Shown piece after piece: positions 13,451-59,865 of a stretch of 64,000 bases of DNA; positions within the stretch are counted from its first letter, which is position 1, and each line of letters opens with the position of its first letter. Source of the stretch: Tillus elongatus (taxonomy: Eukaryota > Arthropoda > Insecta > Coleoptera > Cleridae); assembly GCA_964006375.1 (NCBI GenBank), contig OZ023267.1, positions 35,661,766-35,725,765 of the forward strand. Direction: 5' to 3'. A program made the position numbers and the translations under genes. A model generated the notes under the pieces. That model was given only the letters and a program-made list of their open reading frames with translations. It was not told the origin of the DNA and searched no databases.

Positions 13451-15650
13451 AAGATGGGTTTTAATTGAACAAGCCTTGTAATAGATGCTGTATATGCTTT
13501 TAAAATGCACTTTTCAATTATACCTTGGGTGAATTAGCTAATTTGTTATTACATTGTGGTGAAGCGAAACAAAATGGAAAAGAAGCAGTGAGAATTTATT
13601 ATGACAGGTTTTCCCGGATGAATAGCACGCAGCAGAAATATTTTTGGACATATCTGCAGATGTTTTAGGGAAATAGATGCCTTGAAATCTGTAAAATCTA
13701 ATTCTATATGCAAAAGATACCAATGACCTCCTCAAATTGAAGAGTCAGTTCTCAATGCAGTGGAAGGTAACCCCACTACAATTGTCAGAATCGTTTCTAA
13801 CGAGAAAGTATTGCAAATTAAATCACTACATCCAAATAGCTGTGATAATCTACTCTTGTTAGAAATACTATCTCATGAAATGATTTCAGGATCCATGACT
13901 TGAACAAAAAGAAAATATTCGTATTCCTCTACCGATAAACTTCTGAAAGGTTATATTACTCAACTTTTAACAAAAAAAATTAAATTTTCATAAAATCACC
14001 CCCCATTGATCCCCTACCCCCTGAAGTGACCCAACCCAAAGACAATATGAAGTGTTCCTTTGCCAAAGACAAAACAAATCCCATTCCAGAATCAAGTTGT
14101 GTACGTTTTCAGATGTTTTGTCTTTTTTTGTTCTTAAAAAAAATTGGCATCAATATTCCACCCTTACACATTTAACCCCAAATTTGATTTCAGCATAGAA
14201 TACCAGATGTTTGATGAAATTCAAAGTTTTGTAATAAACAAACAAACATAATATTACTGAAGGTTTAAAAAAACATTCAATTTTCTCAAAATCATTTATC
14301 ACCTATCCCCTGGAGCAATTTTAAAATAATCTGAACCGTTCGTTACAGACCAAAAAAAAATTGTTTCCAAATCATGCTTTTTATATTTGTGTATGGGACA
14401 GTATTAGTTATTTGGACAATCAAAATAAATGGAAACTTTGAAACTACAAAAGTTTTTGACGTACCTGCATAAACTCCAAGCAACACAATGCACAAATTGT
14501 AACAAAAATGGACTGTGCACTTATGGAACCTCAGGCAGAAGATTCCAATTTTTATTGACAATTGAGATTGCTTTGAATGTGTTTTAAGTAAGGTAGCGAA
14601 AGATCATCAAACAACAATGAGTGGGCCTCGTATATATGTACATACTACGCAAATCCGTTTATTAGTGTATAGACTTTTATAAGCAACGTTCAGTCGCGAC
14701 GACTCAATAATTTACTCGAGTGTCACAATGAGTTCAAGAAGAGATATGTACGGTGTCACATTGGACTGCTAGGAAATCAACATGTGTAACAATACCTTGA
14801 AACGCCAACCAGAGAAACCTTAAGCTTCAACATATAAAAACATTGTATCGTCTGTATTTTTAAACAAACCAAAATTTTTTGTAGAAAACAATTAATTATA
14901 AATTAAAATAGTTCATTTGTCCATCTCAAACCACTATCAGAAATGATTTAATTAAACACGTTTAAATTAAAACCAACTAGGCGTATTGTTTTGCCTCTTT
15001 TTTTTTGTTGGAGAATTATATTTCATGTACTTTTACATTTACTAAACTGTTGGAATTGTGATACATAGTCTTCTTTAATTAGTCGATAGTAGATAACACT
15101 AGAACTAAATTCACTTTCAAATGTATATTAAAACTATTAATATGACCTATATATTATATTGATTTTACATGACAGCTCTTTCCCAACGATGTGTCTTTTT
15201 TAGATAATTTATCCATATCGGAGGGAAACAGCTGCCACGTAATTATAATAATAAAATGTAAATCTTACACCTGTTAGTAAATATATTATTTTACACGATT
15301 TTCATTAACAGCCTTTGATTGTATTGTCACAATAAGCGAATTTTGTCCCTTACTTAAATATACCTTGTATTGTTTTTTGTTAATTACACTTTTAAAATTG
15401 TATTAAACTTCCTTTCTTTTAACTTATTGTTTATTTTCTGTGAGAACTATTAGGGAATTTCCCACATCCAACACTTTTAGATAAATCAACTGCTGATAAA
15501 TATAATTTGACATCACTAATGCACGTCGACACTACTCTTTCCCTTTGCATTCCTTGTCTTTACTGAGTTATTTACATGTGAACTTCTTCATGATCTGTTA
15601 CTATAAGTTAAAAAACATTTAAAGGGGGTACGACTGCAAAATCTGAAAAA
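13451..15650. other. no gene recognised
   Basis: About 2.2 kb of AT-rich DNA with no domain-bearing frame, no terminal repeats and no tandem array visible to me. Confidence 0.4.
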
Positions 15651-15654
15651 GGCA

Positions 15655-15875
15655 GCTGTTAGAGATCCGACTAAGCTATTTTTTTCGCTTTTCCACTCAT
15701 ATTTACAGTTCGTTTTCCTCGCCCTACACCCTTATTAACTCCTGGTCCTGTAACTTTTTTAGAGGTTGTTTATAAGAAATGTTTGTTGTGGGTTATGCAC
15801 CTAGGAGAATCCTAAGCATGTTTCGGAAAACAATTCTCAAAACCCTCCATGAGGTAAACTGCTAATTTACCAAAT
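15655..15875. mobile_element. partial fold-back element (family of 22318-22735)
   Basis: Matches the right half of the inverted-repeat element at 22318-22735: the order CTCCTGGTCCTGTAAC, GAGGTTGTTTATAAGAAA, GGTTATGCACC and a final CTGCTAATTTACC is shared. The left half and left terminal repeat are missing or too diverged to see. Non-coding. Confidence 0.55.
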
Positions 15876-16048
15876 TAATTTTATATATATATTTCATTTT
15901 GTGCTGTTTAGACAAATTAAATTCCTGATTGTCATTTATTTTATTTATTTTATTAAATTAACCCACTATAAAGATTGATCTAGAGATATTGTATTTTATT
16001 TGTCCTTTGGTAGTACCTTTCTTTTCATAAATCAAACATCTTAATCTT

Positions 16049-16097
16049 ATGAAAATTCACTACCATAACGCACTTGCTGCGTCCCGAGTTTTTTTTA
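16049..16097 (+). repeat. isolated HINE-like 3' terminus
   Basis: Contains GAAAATTCACTACCATAACG followed by CACTTGCTGCGTCC and a T-run. ACGCA-CTTGC-TGCGT forms a short stem-loop. The same terminus recurs at about ten other places in the window, in both orientations. Here the rest of the element is not recognisable. Confidence 0.65.
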
Positions 16098-16215
16098 TTC
16101 TTATATAAATTATTGATGAAGATCCTTTAAGCAAAAGATGTAACTGGTAGTCATATGAATTATTTTTTAAATTAAAATCAGAAGTATATTATTGAGAAAG
16201 CAAGGTGTGTGTGTG

Positions 16216-16557
16216 TTTTTTCTTTAACGGCGGCCTATTTCAGCGACTATGGCCAATCACCGACGCCAGGGAGCAGTTTCACCCCACTATCCTGGAAATT
16301 TTGCCGAACCCCTGCCTTTATGTAAGGAGGGTAGGGATCTTTAACGTGTCCAACATCGCAGGGACACGGTACCGACGGCTTTACGCCCCCTCCGAAGGGC
16401 GGAACATGCAGACATTCAACTTGCTCAAATACAATGCCAGAACCTCAAATGTTACAGTTTGTACTGAAAAAGTGAAATGAGAAACCTGGGACCGAACCCA
16501 GTACCCTTCGGTTCAGAGTCACACGTTCTTATCTTACCTCTGAACCACCGAGGTTCT
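16216..16557 (-). mobile_element. tRNA-headed SINE, copy 1
   Basis: Read on the minus strand, the head has an RNA polymerase III-like promoter: an A-box-like segment after CCTCGGTGGTTC, then a B-box GGGTTCGGTCCC. A conserved body of about 280 bp follows, with ACTTTTTCAGTACAAAC, GAGCAAGTTGAATGTC, GGCGTAAAGCCGTCGGTACC and GATTGGCCATAGTCGC. The tail ends GCCGTTAAAG before an A-rich stretch. Four further copies lie in this window. The head-body-tail organisation is that of a tRNA-derived SINE. Confidence 0.75.
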
Positions 16558-16899
16558 AAATAAAGATAGGTATCCGTATAGTTACACCGAAAATGATATT
16601 TCTTTGTTCTTTGTAAAACCGGGTCATTTGAGCAAAAAAAAACAAAGGACGACTTTTATCTACTTTTGATCGTGAAAGCGTATAAGGGTCTTCGCCTGAG
16701 GAAAAACAGTGGCGTACAGTATTTGCTTAATCAAATCCTCTAGTTAACCCTCAAGCACGGCATTGGTTATACTTGTAAAACGGAGTTTAGCTCGAAGCCC
16801 AATTTATGGTTATCACCGGGGTTTCAGTTTTATGCTGCCTTGGGCCTTTGAAATATTTGAAAGAAACTTTATTTTTAGATTTAACTGTTGCGTAGCCAT

Positions 16900-17290
16900 A
16901 ATAAAAGTGGTATTCGAATCTTCATTAAGTTTTTTCAATGCAGATTTAATGTCTTACGGGCTACATGTGATATAAATATCCATGTCATCCCCATACATGT
17001 GCATTTAACAATCATTTACATAGATTTGAAGATGGTGTGTATAAACCGCAAACAACATAGGCCCTATAATGGATCCTTGAGGAACTTCAGATAATAAATT
17101 GGCTAAATGTGAAACATTTTCATTTAGCTTCACTCTCTGAGACCTATCATAAACATAACTCAACATAGACTCCCGAGGTGTCGTGGAAATCCAAATCATT
17201 TAGGATACTTAGCAAAACCTCATAATCAACGGTATCGAGTGCCCTCGAGAAGTCCAACAGAACCAGTATAGTGAGTTTATTTTCATCTGT
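16900..17290 (-). pseudogene. Jockey/CR1-group reverse transcriptase fragment
   Basis: Minus-strand frames contain RALDTVDYEVLLSILNDL (first catalytic Asp region, with S/F changes), then VPQGSIIGPMLFAVYTHHL and, near 16990, a YGDD in place of the usual YADD. These are RT motifs A, B and C in the correct order. Frameshifts near 17170-17200 break the frame. Neither endonuclease nor 3' end is attached. Confidence 0.75.
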
Positions 17291-17298
17291 TGTACGAA

Positions 17299-17530
17299 GT
17301 GAGTGGTGGACGTGCCTTCACCTAGCTGCAGAACCAAGGAGTATGTTATCACGCCAGCTCCAAATAACACAAAGTGTTAAAAAAAATAGAGACTGTATAC
17401 AGCTAACTAACAATTTAGAAAATTGTCAGCCCTGGCCCCCAATATAGGGACAAAGCATGTAAGGCTAGATGCATTCTCGAAACAATTAAAACAGTAGACC
17501 GGTTTCGCTCTCATTAGAGCTCTTCAGTAC
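17299..17530 (+). repeat. dispersed repeat, direct pair, unit 1
   Basis: Begins GTGAGTGGTGGACGTGCC and contains CACGCCAGCTCCAAATAACA, CAATTTAGAAAATTGTCAGC and ACCGGTTTCGCTCTCATTAG. The first about 200 bp are repeated directly at 17600-17803. The terminal ACCGGTTTCGCTC part also occurs near 51480-51530 and, inverted, near 1185-1235. Family unknown. Confidence 0.7.
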
Positions 17531-17599
17531 GGCATATTAATTGTAGCAAAAATGCACCTATAAAGCAATACGACTATAGTAGCCAATCTTTCAATACTA

Positions 17600-17812
17600 A
17601 GTGAGTGGTTGGCGTGCCGCCACCTAGTTGCGGAACCAAGTAGTGTGTTGTCACGCCAGCTCCAAATAACACAAAGTGTTAAAGAAAATAGAGGCTGTAT
17701 ACAACTAACTAACAATTTAGAAAATTGTCAGCCCTGACCCATTTCTACCCCATAGGGACAAAGCATGTAAGGCTAGATGCATTCTCGCAACAATTAGAAC
17801 CGCAACAATTGT
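17600..17812 (+). repeat. dispersed repeat, direct pair, unit 2
   Basis: Second copy of the unit at 17299-17530, clearly similar but with substitutions and small indels. It stops before the ACCGGTTT section, where it meets the 5' end of a LINE-A fragment. Confidence 0.7.
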
Positions 17813-18110
17813 TGAATTTAGGCCACATATGTTCGAGAAGGATATTGTAAATCTCGATGCTGGCGCCCCCTGTACACCCCTCTCCCGGAGATCCGAATGG
17901 AGGGGTATTTTGCCTCCGGAATCTTTTGTACAAGGAGGAGCCATCATCATTTTTGCTTATAAGGGAAACCGACTCATACACCAGAACCGGAAACGTCCGT
18001 TGGGACTTCACCGGCCCCTTGATGCAAGGGGTGGTACCTCCTCGGACGTGAAAAAAATCCTTTGCTATCACGTAAAGGAAAATTCCACTATCACCTACCA
18101 TATTGCAAGT
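17813..18110 (-). mobile_element. LINE-A 5' end fragment
   Basis: Matches the 5' end of the long LINE-A copy (62490-62775) in the same orientation: on the minus strand a shared leader, then a frame reading FSNICGLNS, the start of an AP-endonuclease domain. Homology stops abruptly after that motif at about 17813, so the piece holds only the leader and first coding residues. Unusually for a LINE remnant, the 3' part rather than the 5' part is missing. Confidence 0.75.
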
Positions 18111-18169
18111 ATACCACACCATCCAACTATTAAAGAGCTGACCAGCTTTAGAACTTGCTTTAACTGACC

Positions 18170-18326
18170 TTCCTGACCCGCCCTGACATCAGTTTGCCTA
18201 ATTAACAGCTAAAAGGAGGAAATGTATAAATTATGTTATACTCACATGACCTTGATTTATGTCAAGGTTGGTTTTTCCTTCTCTTGGCTTTTGATCAGGC
18301 AAACTGATGTCAGCGCAGTTCAGGAA
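18170..18326. mobile_element. short inverted-repeat (fold-back) element
   Basis: Perfect 17-bp inverted repeat, CTGACATCAGTTTGCCT at 18183-18199 and its complement at 18297-18313. An outer pair, TTCCTGA (18170-18176) and TCAGGAA (18320-18326), is separated from it by a few unpaired bases. The centre holds a second small inverted repeat, ACCTTGA/TCAAGGT, around 18249-18268. Non-coding, MITE-like, about 157 bp. Confidence 0.7.
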
Positions 18327-18784
18327 TGTCAGTTGTGAGGATAGTGTGTAAACAGCACCTTAGGGAGGTCTTTTATTTCGTTAAAACGGCAAAAAACTCA
18401 TGAGTTGTGGGCCATGTTAATTACGGTCGCGAGACGCTTCTCTAATACGATTAGGCCTGACGTATGTATGTAACGTCAACTTCCGTGTTGGTTAAATTTG
18501 ACATTTGCATACCAAATGCATTCCATGTGGTGCCTCTGCATTTTTGAGGATATTATGTACAAAAAATGTAAAACATCAAACAGGTACGTTACAGTTGGAT
18601 GTTTAGAATGAGAATTGGCAATAAATATGATGCCAAAATTCGAAAAACCTCATCATCGAAATGACGATATCTCGTAAAATACGCTGTGCCATAATTTTCT
18701 TTGTCATTTTCGTCATCTGCGCACAAAACTACGTGGTTATGCAAAATTTCATCGGAATCGCTGATATGTCACGGTACTGGACTT

Positions 18785-19293
18785 TTAGCCCGAATAGTAC
18801 TGGGTTAGGTTCCCAGTGTTCCCCTGTCACTTTTCCAGTACGTACTGTAATAAATTAACATCAACCGAGGTTCTGGTATTCTATTTGAGCAAGTTGAATG
18901 TCTGCACGTTCCGCCCTTAGGAGGGGGCATAAAGGCGTCAGTCCCCTCTCCATGCGATGTTGGGTAATGGTAAGAATGTGTGCTTCTGAACCCATGGTAC
19001 TGGGTTTGATTCTCAGGGTTCCCTTTCACTTTTTCAGTACATACTGTAAAATTAACATCAAAGAAGCTTGAGGTATTGTGTTTAAACAAGTTGAATGTAT
19101 GCACGTCCCGCCAGTCGTAGGAGGCGTAAAGCCGTCGATCCCGTACCACGATGTTAAGCACGATGAAGATCCCTACCATCCTTACAGAAAGGCAGGGATT
19201 CGGTAAAATTTCCAGGATAGCGAGTTAAAACTGCTCTTCTGCGTCGGTGATTGGCCATAGTCGCGGAAAATAGACCGACGTTAAACAACAACA
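18785..19293 (+). mobile_element. tRNA-headed SINE, copy 2, partial dimer
   Basis: Plus-strand SINE of the same family as 16216-16557. Two heads are present in tandem: a partial one around 18800-18960 (GTACTGGGTTAGGTTCCC then body up to the GGAGGGGGC part) and a second beginning near 18965 (GTACTGGGTTTGATTCTC). The second continues through the complete body to GATTGGCCATAGTCGCGG and a GACGTTAAACAACAACAAAA tail. Confidence 0.75.
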
Positions 19294-19620
19294 AAAGTAT
19301 TCAAAAAAATACTAATACTAATTATAATGCTTATTTTTAAGACAAGAAACATTCAGTTTGATTGTGATTCAGTCAAGAGGCAAGTTATTTGAAGAATGTG
19401 ACTATATTCAAAGAAAATATGATTGAGGTCTCAATGATTTTATTGTTCTATTGAGCAAGTACATGGAACTTGATAAGAGCTTCCAGGAAACCAGTTTTCC
19501 TGTGTTTCACGGCATAACAACTTTATGATAATATATTACAAGCTTTTATAGACTTAATAATAATAATATATTTGCTGCCTTCAAGAATTTACAAGACGTA
19601 CCTACAATTAAAATAAGAAT

Positions 19621-19667
19621 CTGGACGCAGCAAGTGCGTTTTGGTAGTGAATTTTCATAAAAAAATC
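19621..19667 (-). repeat. HINE-like 3' terminus, reverse orientation
   Basis: GGACGCAGCAAGTGCG followed by GTAGTGAATTTTCAT: the reverse complement of the recurrent hairpin terminus. Downstream (19850-20108) there is sequence shared with 25690-26150, so this is the end of a reverse-oriented member that runs towards the (AT)n tract at 20109. Confidence 0.65.
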
Positions 19668-20105
19668 CTCTTAATTGCAAATATGTCGTTTTTTTAATGA
19701 ATGCAGGCATCAATTTGGTTAACAGTATAATCTATATAGTAGAAACAATTTATCATACTTCGTCAAAATAGGGAGTGTTATATAAAATTTAGGGCAGATG
19801 GCAGGTCCTTCAGTTATGAAACACAAAATATATAGGCTGGTCCATCTGAAAAATTTAGCAACGGCAGTTTGATTATTTTTTTAATTCAGTCACTATTTGA
19901 GAGCATCTTGTATACGGAAACTCTATTTCATGAGACTCCGCTATATATTGGTAAAAACCCCGTATCATGAATTTTGATATGTGCTTAACATGTGAAAAGT
20001 TGCACACCAATTGAAATAACTCGAAAATGATGTAGACTCTCTTTTTTTTTCCTACAAACTTGCAATGTAATTTAATGGAAAATGCAAAAATGTAATAATA
20101 TAAGT

Positions 20106-20108
<3 letters not shown>

Positions 20109-20177
<69 letters not shown>

Positions 20178-20728
20178 TGTGTGTGAGTGTATCACACCGC
20201 AAACTTAAAAAGTTATGTGCCGATTTTGATCAAATTTGGTGAGTATCTTCTTTTAACAAAGTAAGGGCAACCAAATTTGGTATGCGGATTTATATCATTA
20301 AAAGTAAATTGCGTACGAAAATTTAGATCTGTAAGTTAAAGGACAAAAAATTTATAGCCTTTTAGGCAAAGAAGCTGAAACTAATACGGGTTATATAGAG
20401 AAAATGTGACAAGAAGAATGTTTTACAAACCCTGAAGTCTCAGCTTCAAGCGTCATTGTCCTTTATTTTACTAAACTGTTTGCGGAAAATTTATTTCAAA
20501 TAGACCCTTTCTCTGATGCTGTGGCAGTAGCTTTAGCTATAGAGTTTATCATTTAATGGTATATAATTTTTGTCGAATTTTCGTAAAAAATGTTTCTACA
20601 ATCACAGGCTGGCCCATAAGTCGTTGGTGATACAAATTTTCTTTTTTTTTAATCGAACACGCCGTATATTACAGCATTTTTGCATTTTCTATCGAAATTT
20701 AATGCATGTTTGTAGGAAAACAAATTCG
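20109..20728 (+). mobile_element. HINE-like element, right part, with (AT)n
   Basis: (AT)n at 20109-20174, then the conserved block: GTATCACACCG, a TTTGATCAAATTTGGTGAG segment, ACCAAATTTGGT, GAAGCTGAAACTAATACGGG, ACAAGAAGAATGTTTTACAA, TTCAAATAGACCC and TAGAGTTTATC. Same order as 35849-36650. Non-coding. It ends against the 295-bp inverted-repeat segment at 20729. Confidence 0.6.
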
Positions 20729-21023
20729 GGACGCAGGAAGTGCGTTATGGTAGCGAATTTTCATTAAATCCTTTATATTTGAATAGCTCAATTTGCTATT
20801 AACCTATAAGGTTCGTTGGCCGGGAAACCAGTTTTTTCTGGAATATTTTTAATTTGTTTTCGGAAAATAACAAAGTTATCTTGATGAAACATGGCACATT
20901 GTTTCGTCTATACAGGTTATACTGGTAAGCAAATTTCATGCCTGCTTTCTTTACAAAAAACACGTATTTGCTATTAAATATATTTTTATGAAAATTCATC
21001 AACATAACGCACTTGCTGCGTCC
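20729..21023. mobile_element. 295-bp segment with about 35-bp terminal inverted repeats
   Basis: Left end GGACGCAGGAAGTGCGTTAT then GGTAGCGAATTTTCAT; right end ATGAAAATTCATC then CATAACGCACTTGCTGCGTC. The ends are inverted copies of the HINE-like terminus. The interior (TTTGCTATTAACCTATAAGG ... TGCTTTCTTTAC) matches 36660-36939 and, with insertions, 22285-22986. It is either a small inverted-repeat transposon or two HINE 3' ends fused head to head. Confidence 0.65.
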
Positions 21024-21035
21024 AGACTTTTATAA

Positions 21036-22284
21036 TATAAACCTGCATACCAAATTTAGTTGCCATAACTTCGTTATTTTTTGGGATACAGAAAATTTTC
21101 CAAAGAAAACCCAAAAATATCCTGGGAGAAAGAAAAACAAGGCAAATTTACTGATAAACATGATAAGCTCACAAAAATGTACCTCGACACTTGTTTGTGA
21201 TTAAAAGTGAAACAAAAACCTACACGTCATATAAAAACCTTTAGTTTTCAACATGTTCTATAGAAATCAAGACTAAATTTACAAGTCTGTGAACTAAACT
21301 GCGAAAATAACAGCGAGCTCTGGCCACGAAATTTACATTTTTAGTTATGTAAATTTAATTTTGATTTAAATAGTATGTACTTGAAGCGGATAATCTGGTC
21401 ACGCACAGTGTGTAAAAACTTTGCTAATTTTGCGTAGGTAGTTGTTTTAAAATTTCCGAAATCATATAAAAAAATATACTTAATTAAGCGAATTTGACGT
21501 GTTTAAATGAGGTACTTTCCTCGTTTTTTCCTTCTAATTTAAGTGGTTACGGCTGTTTGCTATTCGCGCATTCTCCTCCACTCGTTACGTTGCTTCAGTG
21601 GTAGTTTAACTTGGAGAGCTTGATCAGATCAGTAAGCTTTACATTATTTGTTATTGTACCGCATGTATAAAAAATATATACACATATACATTAGTATATA
21701 CGTCATATAAGTAAAGTATCGTTTATAGAATTTTATTATGAAATTTGGTTATTTTTGCTACGGGGGGGTTATTGAGGATAACCAATTCAATTACACGTGG
21801 TACACGTGTTTGTATTATAAAGAGTGAACTCTGTACCAAAATTTAGGTATCTAGGTTTAAAGACAACGAAGTTATGGGCAGTTAAAGAAACAAATTTTGG
21901 AGTTTTCTTCAAAACGTCAAACTCGTAATTTTAAACGTCAAAATTGGCAATGTTTAGGCAAAGAATGTGAAACAAATACCGATTGTGAAAAGAAAATGTT
22001 GCAAGAAGAGTGTTCCGCAAACCCTTAAGTTTCAGATTCAACCGTCATTGCCCTTCATTTTACTAAAATATTTACAAAATATCCATTTCAAATAGACCCT
22101 TTCTTTGATGCTTTGGCTGTCAGTTTAGTTAAGTTGGTGCCTTTTTGGATATTTATTTGTAGGTTTAGTGAAGTTTATGGTTTAACGGTCTATAATTGTT
22201 TTTTAGCTAATTTTCGTAGAACAAATTTGTTAATGCATTTTTCTATTTTTTATCAAAATATGATGCGTTATAAGAAAAAAATCT
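21036..22284. other. degenerate HINE-like sequence and unassigned DNA
   Basis: No gene. The segment 21830-22260 shares ordered short blocks with the right part of the HINE-like family (CAAAATTTAGGTATCTAGG, ACGTCAAAATTGG, CAAATAGACCCTTTCTTTGA), so at least half is an old copy. The remainder holds nothing recognisable. Confidence 0.5.
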
Positions 22285-22986
22285 GAACGCAGTAAGTGCG
22301 TTTTGGTAGCGAATTTTCGGTAAATTTGCAGATTACTTCCCGAACGCTTTTCAAATAACTGTTTTCAGGAACCTGCCTAGGGCTCCCCTTGGATCCACAA
22401 AACCCAAGAAAATTTTCTTGTTCACACCCCCCAAGGAATTTACGGGACCAGGAGTGAGTAGGGATGCTGAGCGGGGTAGGTAGTAAAAAGGAAATATGAG
22501 CAGAAAAATCGAATAAAGCGGGCTTGAAAGCTGTCTTTTTCACATCTTGAAGCCATATCCCCCTTAGGGCCTGCCCACCCCGCACAACACCCCTATTCAC
22601 TCCGAGTCCCACAACTTTCTTGGGGGGTGTTAACAAGAAATTTTTCTTGTGGTTTGTGCATCCAGGTGGGTCCTAGTAATGTTTCTGAAAACAATTTGTT
22701 GAAAAGCGTTGGGGAGCTAATCTGCAAATTTACCGAATTTTCATTAAATCGTTCAAATTTCAATAACTAAATTTGCTATTAACGTAAGCTTTGTTGGTTA
22801 GGAAACCAACATTTAAGTTTATTTTCGGAAAATTCTTGTATATTTTCAAACCATAAGTAATTTGATAAAATATAGTACATTGTTTCTACTACATAGGCTA
22901 TACCGGTAATCAGATCGATACCTGCTCGCATTTGCTATTAAAAACATTTTTAAGGAAATTCACTTCCATAACACATTTGCTGCATC
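22285..22986. mobile_element. copy of the inverted-repeat segment, split by insertion
   Basis: Left end GAACGCAGTAAGTGCG and GTAGCGAATTTT, right end AATTCACTTCCATAACACAT and TTGCTGCATC. With the internal 22318-22735 element and one TSD copy removed, about 280 bp remain, close to the 295- and 280-bp copies at 20729 and 36660. Interior similarity (TTTGCTATTAACGTAAG, TTGTTTCTACTACATAGG) supports this. Confidence 0.65.
22318..22735. mobile_element. 418-bp inverted-repeat element with 6-bp TSD
   Basis: Terminal inverted repeats CGGTAAATTTGCAGATTA and TAATCTGCAAATTTACCG are perfect over 18 bp. AATTTT directly flanks both ends (22312-22317 and 22736-22741), and the uninterrupted host sequence is seen in other copies as GCGAATTTTCATTAAAT. 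The interior has a further inverted pair built on ACACCCCCCAAGGAA and TTCTTGGGGGGTGTT. Minus-strand open frames across it encode nothing recognisable. Related copies: 15655-15875 and 45246-45660. Confidence 0.75.
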
Positions 22987-22989
22987 TAG

Positions 22990-23162
22990 ACTTTTGAAAA
23001 ATGTTTATATATTTTCAAACAATAAACTTATTTCGATGAAATATGGTACATTGTTTCTACTATATAGGCAACCAAGTTTGATACCTGCTTTCATCAAAGA
23101 AAGACATTTGCTATTAAAAATATTTTAAAGAAAATTCGCTACCATAACGCACTTGTGCGTCC
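22990..23162 (+). repeat. partial copy of the inverted-repeat segment, right end
   Basis: Repeats the right half of the preceding element (TTTTCAAACAATAAACTTAT, TTGTTTCTACTATATAGG, TTTGCTATTAAAAATATT) and ends with AAAATTCGCTACCATAACGC and a shortened hairpin, CACTTGTGCGTCC. It lies head to tail with 22285-22986. Confidence 0.6.
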
Positions 23163-23306
23163 AGAGATTTTTTATATACTTGAATAGACAGAGACACACG
23201 TTTCATGTCTTAGGGGCTTAACTAGGCAGCTTTAAATGTTCTCTTTTTTTGTTAAAACCATTTATTAAACTATCATACCTAAATGACAAATTTTATTTGC
23301 TTTCAG

Positions 23307-59043
<35,737 letters not shown>

Positions 59044-59865
59044 GTAAGTACCACAAAAGTACCTAAGTTCACTTTAAATCCTTAAAAGCCGTCATTTACG
59101 CATCTAAATAAAAATAATTGTGTAAATGAGCCTCATTTCCTTAACCTATCATTTTGTTCCATAAATATGCACGTTAGTAAGATAAATAAATGACTTCCCT
59201 CAAAATTTAAAATATTATGGAACAGGCATGTTTGAATTTTCTCAAATATATATTATATTAGAATGGCTTTACTTAAAGCTACAAGTAAAGACTATAAACA
59301 AACTGTAATCCCTACTATGAAAATGAAGCCGATATGTCACATGGTAATGACATCCACTCAGTGGCGAGGGTTTGTTTTGAAATAAACGTAAGTAATTCGG
59401 TGGGATCTGACGACTTAATATCAGTATGATAAGATCTTGGCAAAGAGTATATTTTGAATTTTATAACGAATATTGTGAACTGCTGCATTTTTGGAAAAAT
59501 ATTTAGCAGAGTGTCCGCTTCCCTAAGATATGCGATTAGTTAAGACTTTGTCCATATTGTCAAAAGTACCTACTTGAGATAATTCTTGACTGTCAGTTGC
59601 GAGACTTTCTGGTGAGTAAAACTATTCAAAGTATTAGTCGGGGTATCGAGCCAGCCAAGGCAGAACTACAGTCAAGACCGACGAAACGTGTTGCGTCTGG
59701 GCGGCGATGTAGCGGGCGGAGGGAGTCCCTTGATTATTGTGTTCAGGGATTTTTAAAAAAACATATTAATGTGGTGTATAATAAGTAGTCTCTGTCTATC
59801 ATTTATTGTTTAGACTTACTATTCTAACTAACATTTTACATTTCCCTTGATATTTTTTTAAATTT
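59044..59865. other. intron 6 start, nothing recognised
   Basis: AT-rich; no repeat family member identified except that a LINE-A 3' end begins at about 59866. Confidence 0.4.

Noticed and set aside
16216..16557. Functional tRNA genes at the SINE heads
   Set aside because: Only the promoter-like boxes are present; no complete cloverleaf with paired acceptor stem was found.
17829..18167. 112-codon plus-strand frame
   Set aside because: It is the opposite strand of the LINE-A leader fragment and shows no protein features.
22268..22636. 122-codon minus-strand frame, with weak similarity to a minus-strand frame at 45228-45623
   Set aside because: The similarity comes from related fold-back elements; it does not imply a shared protein.
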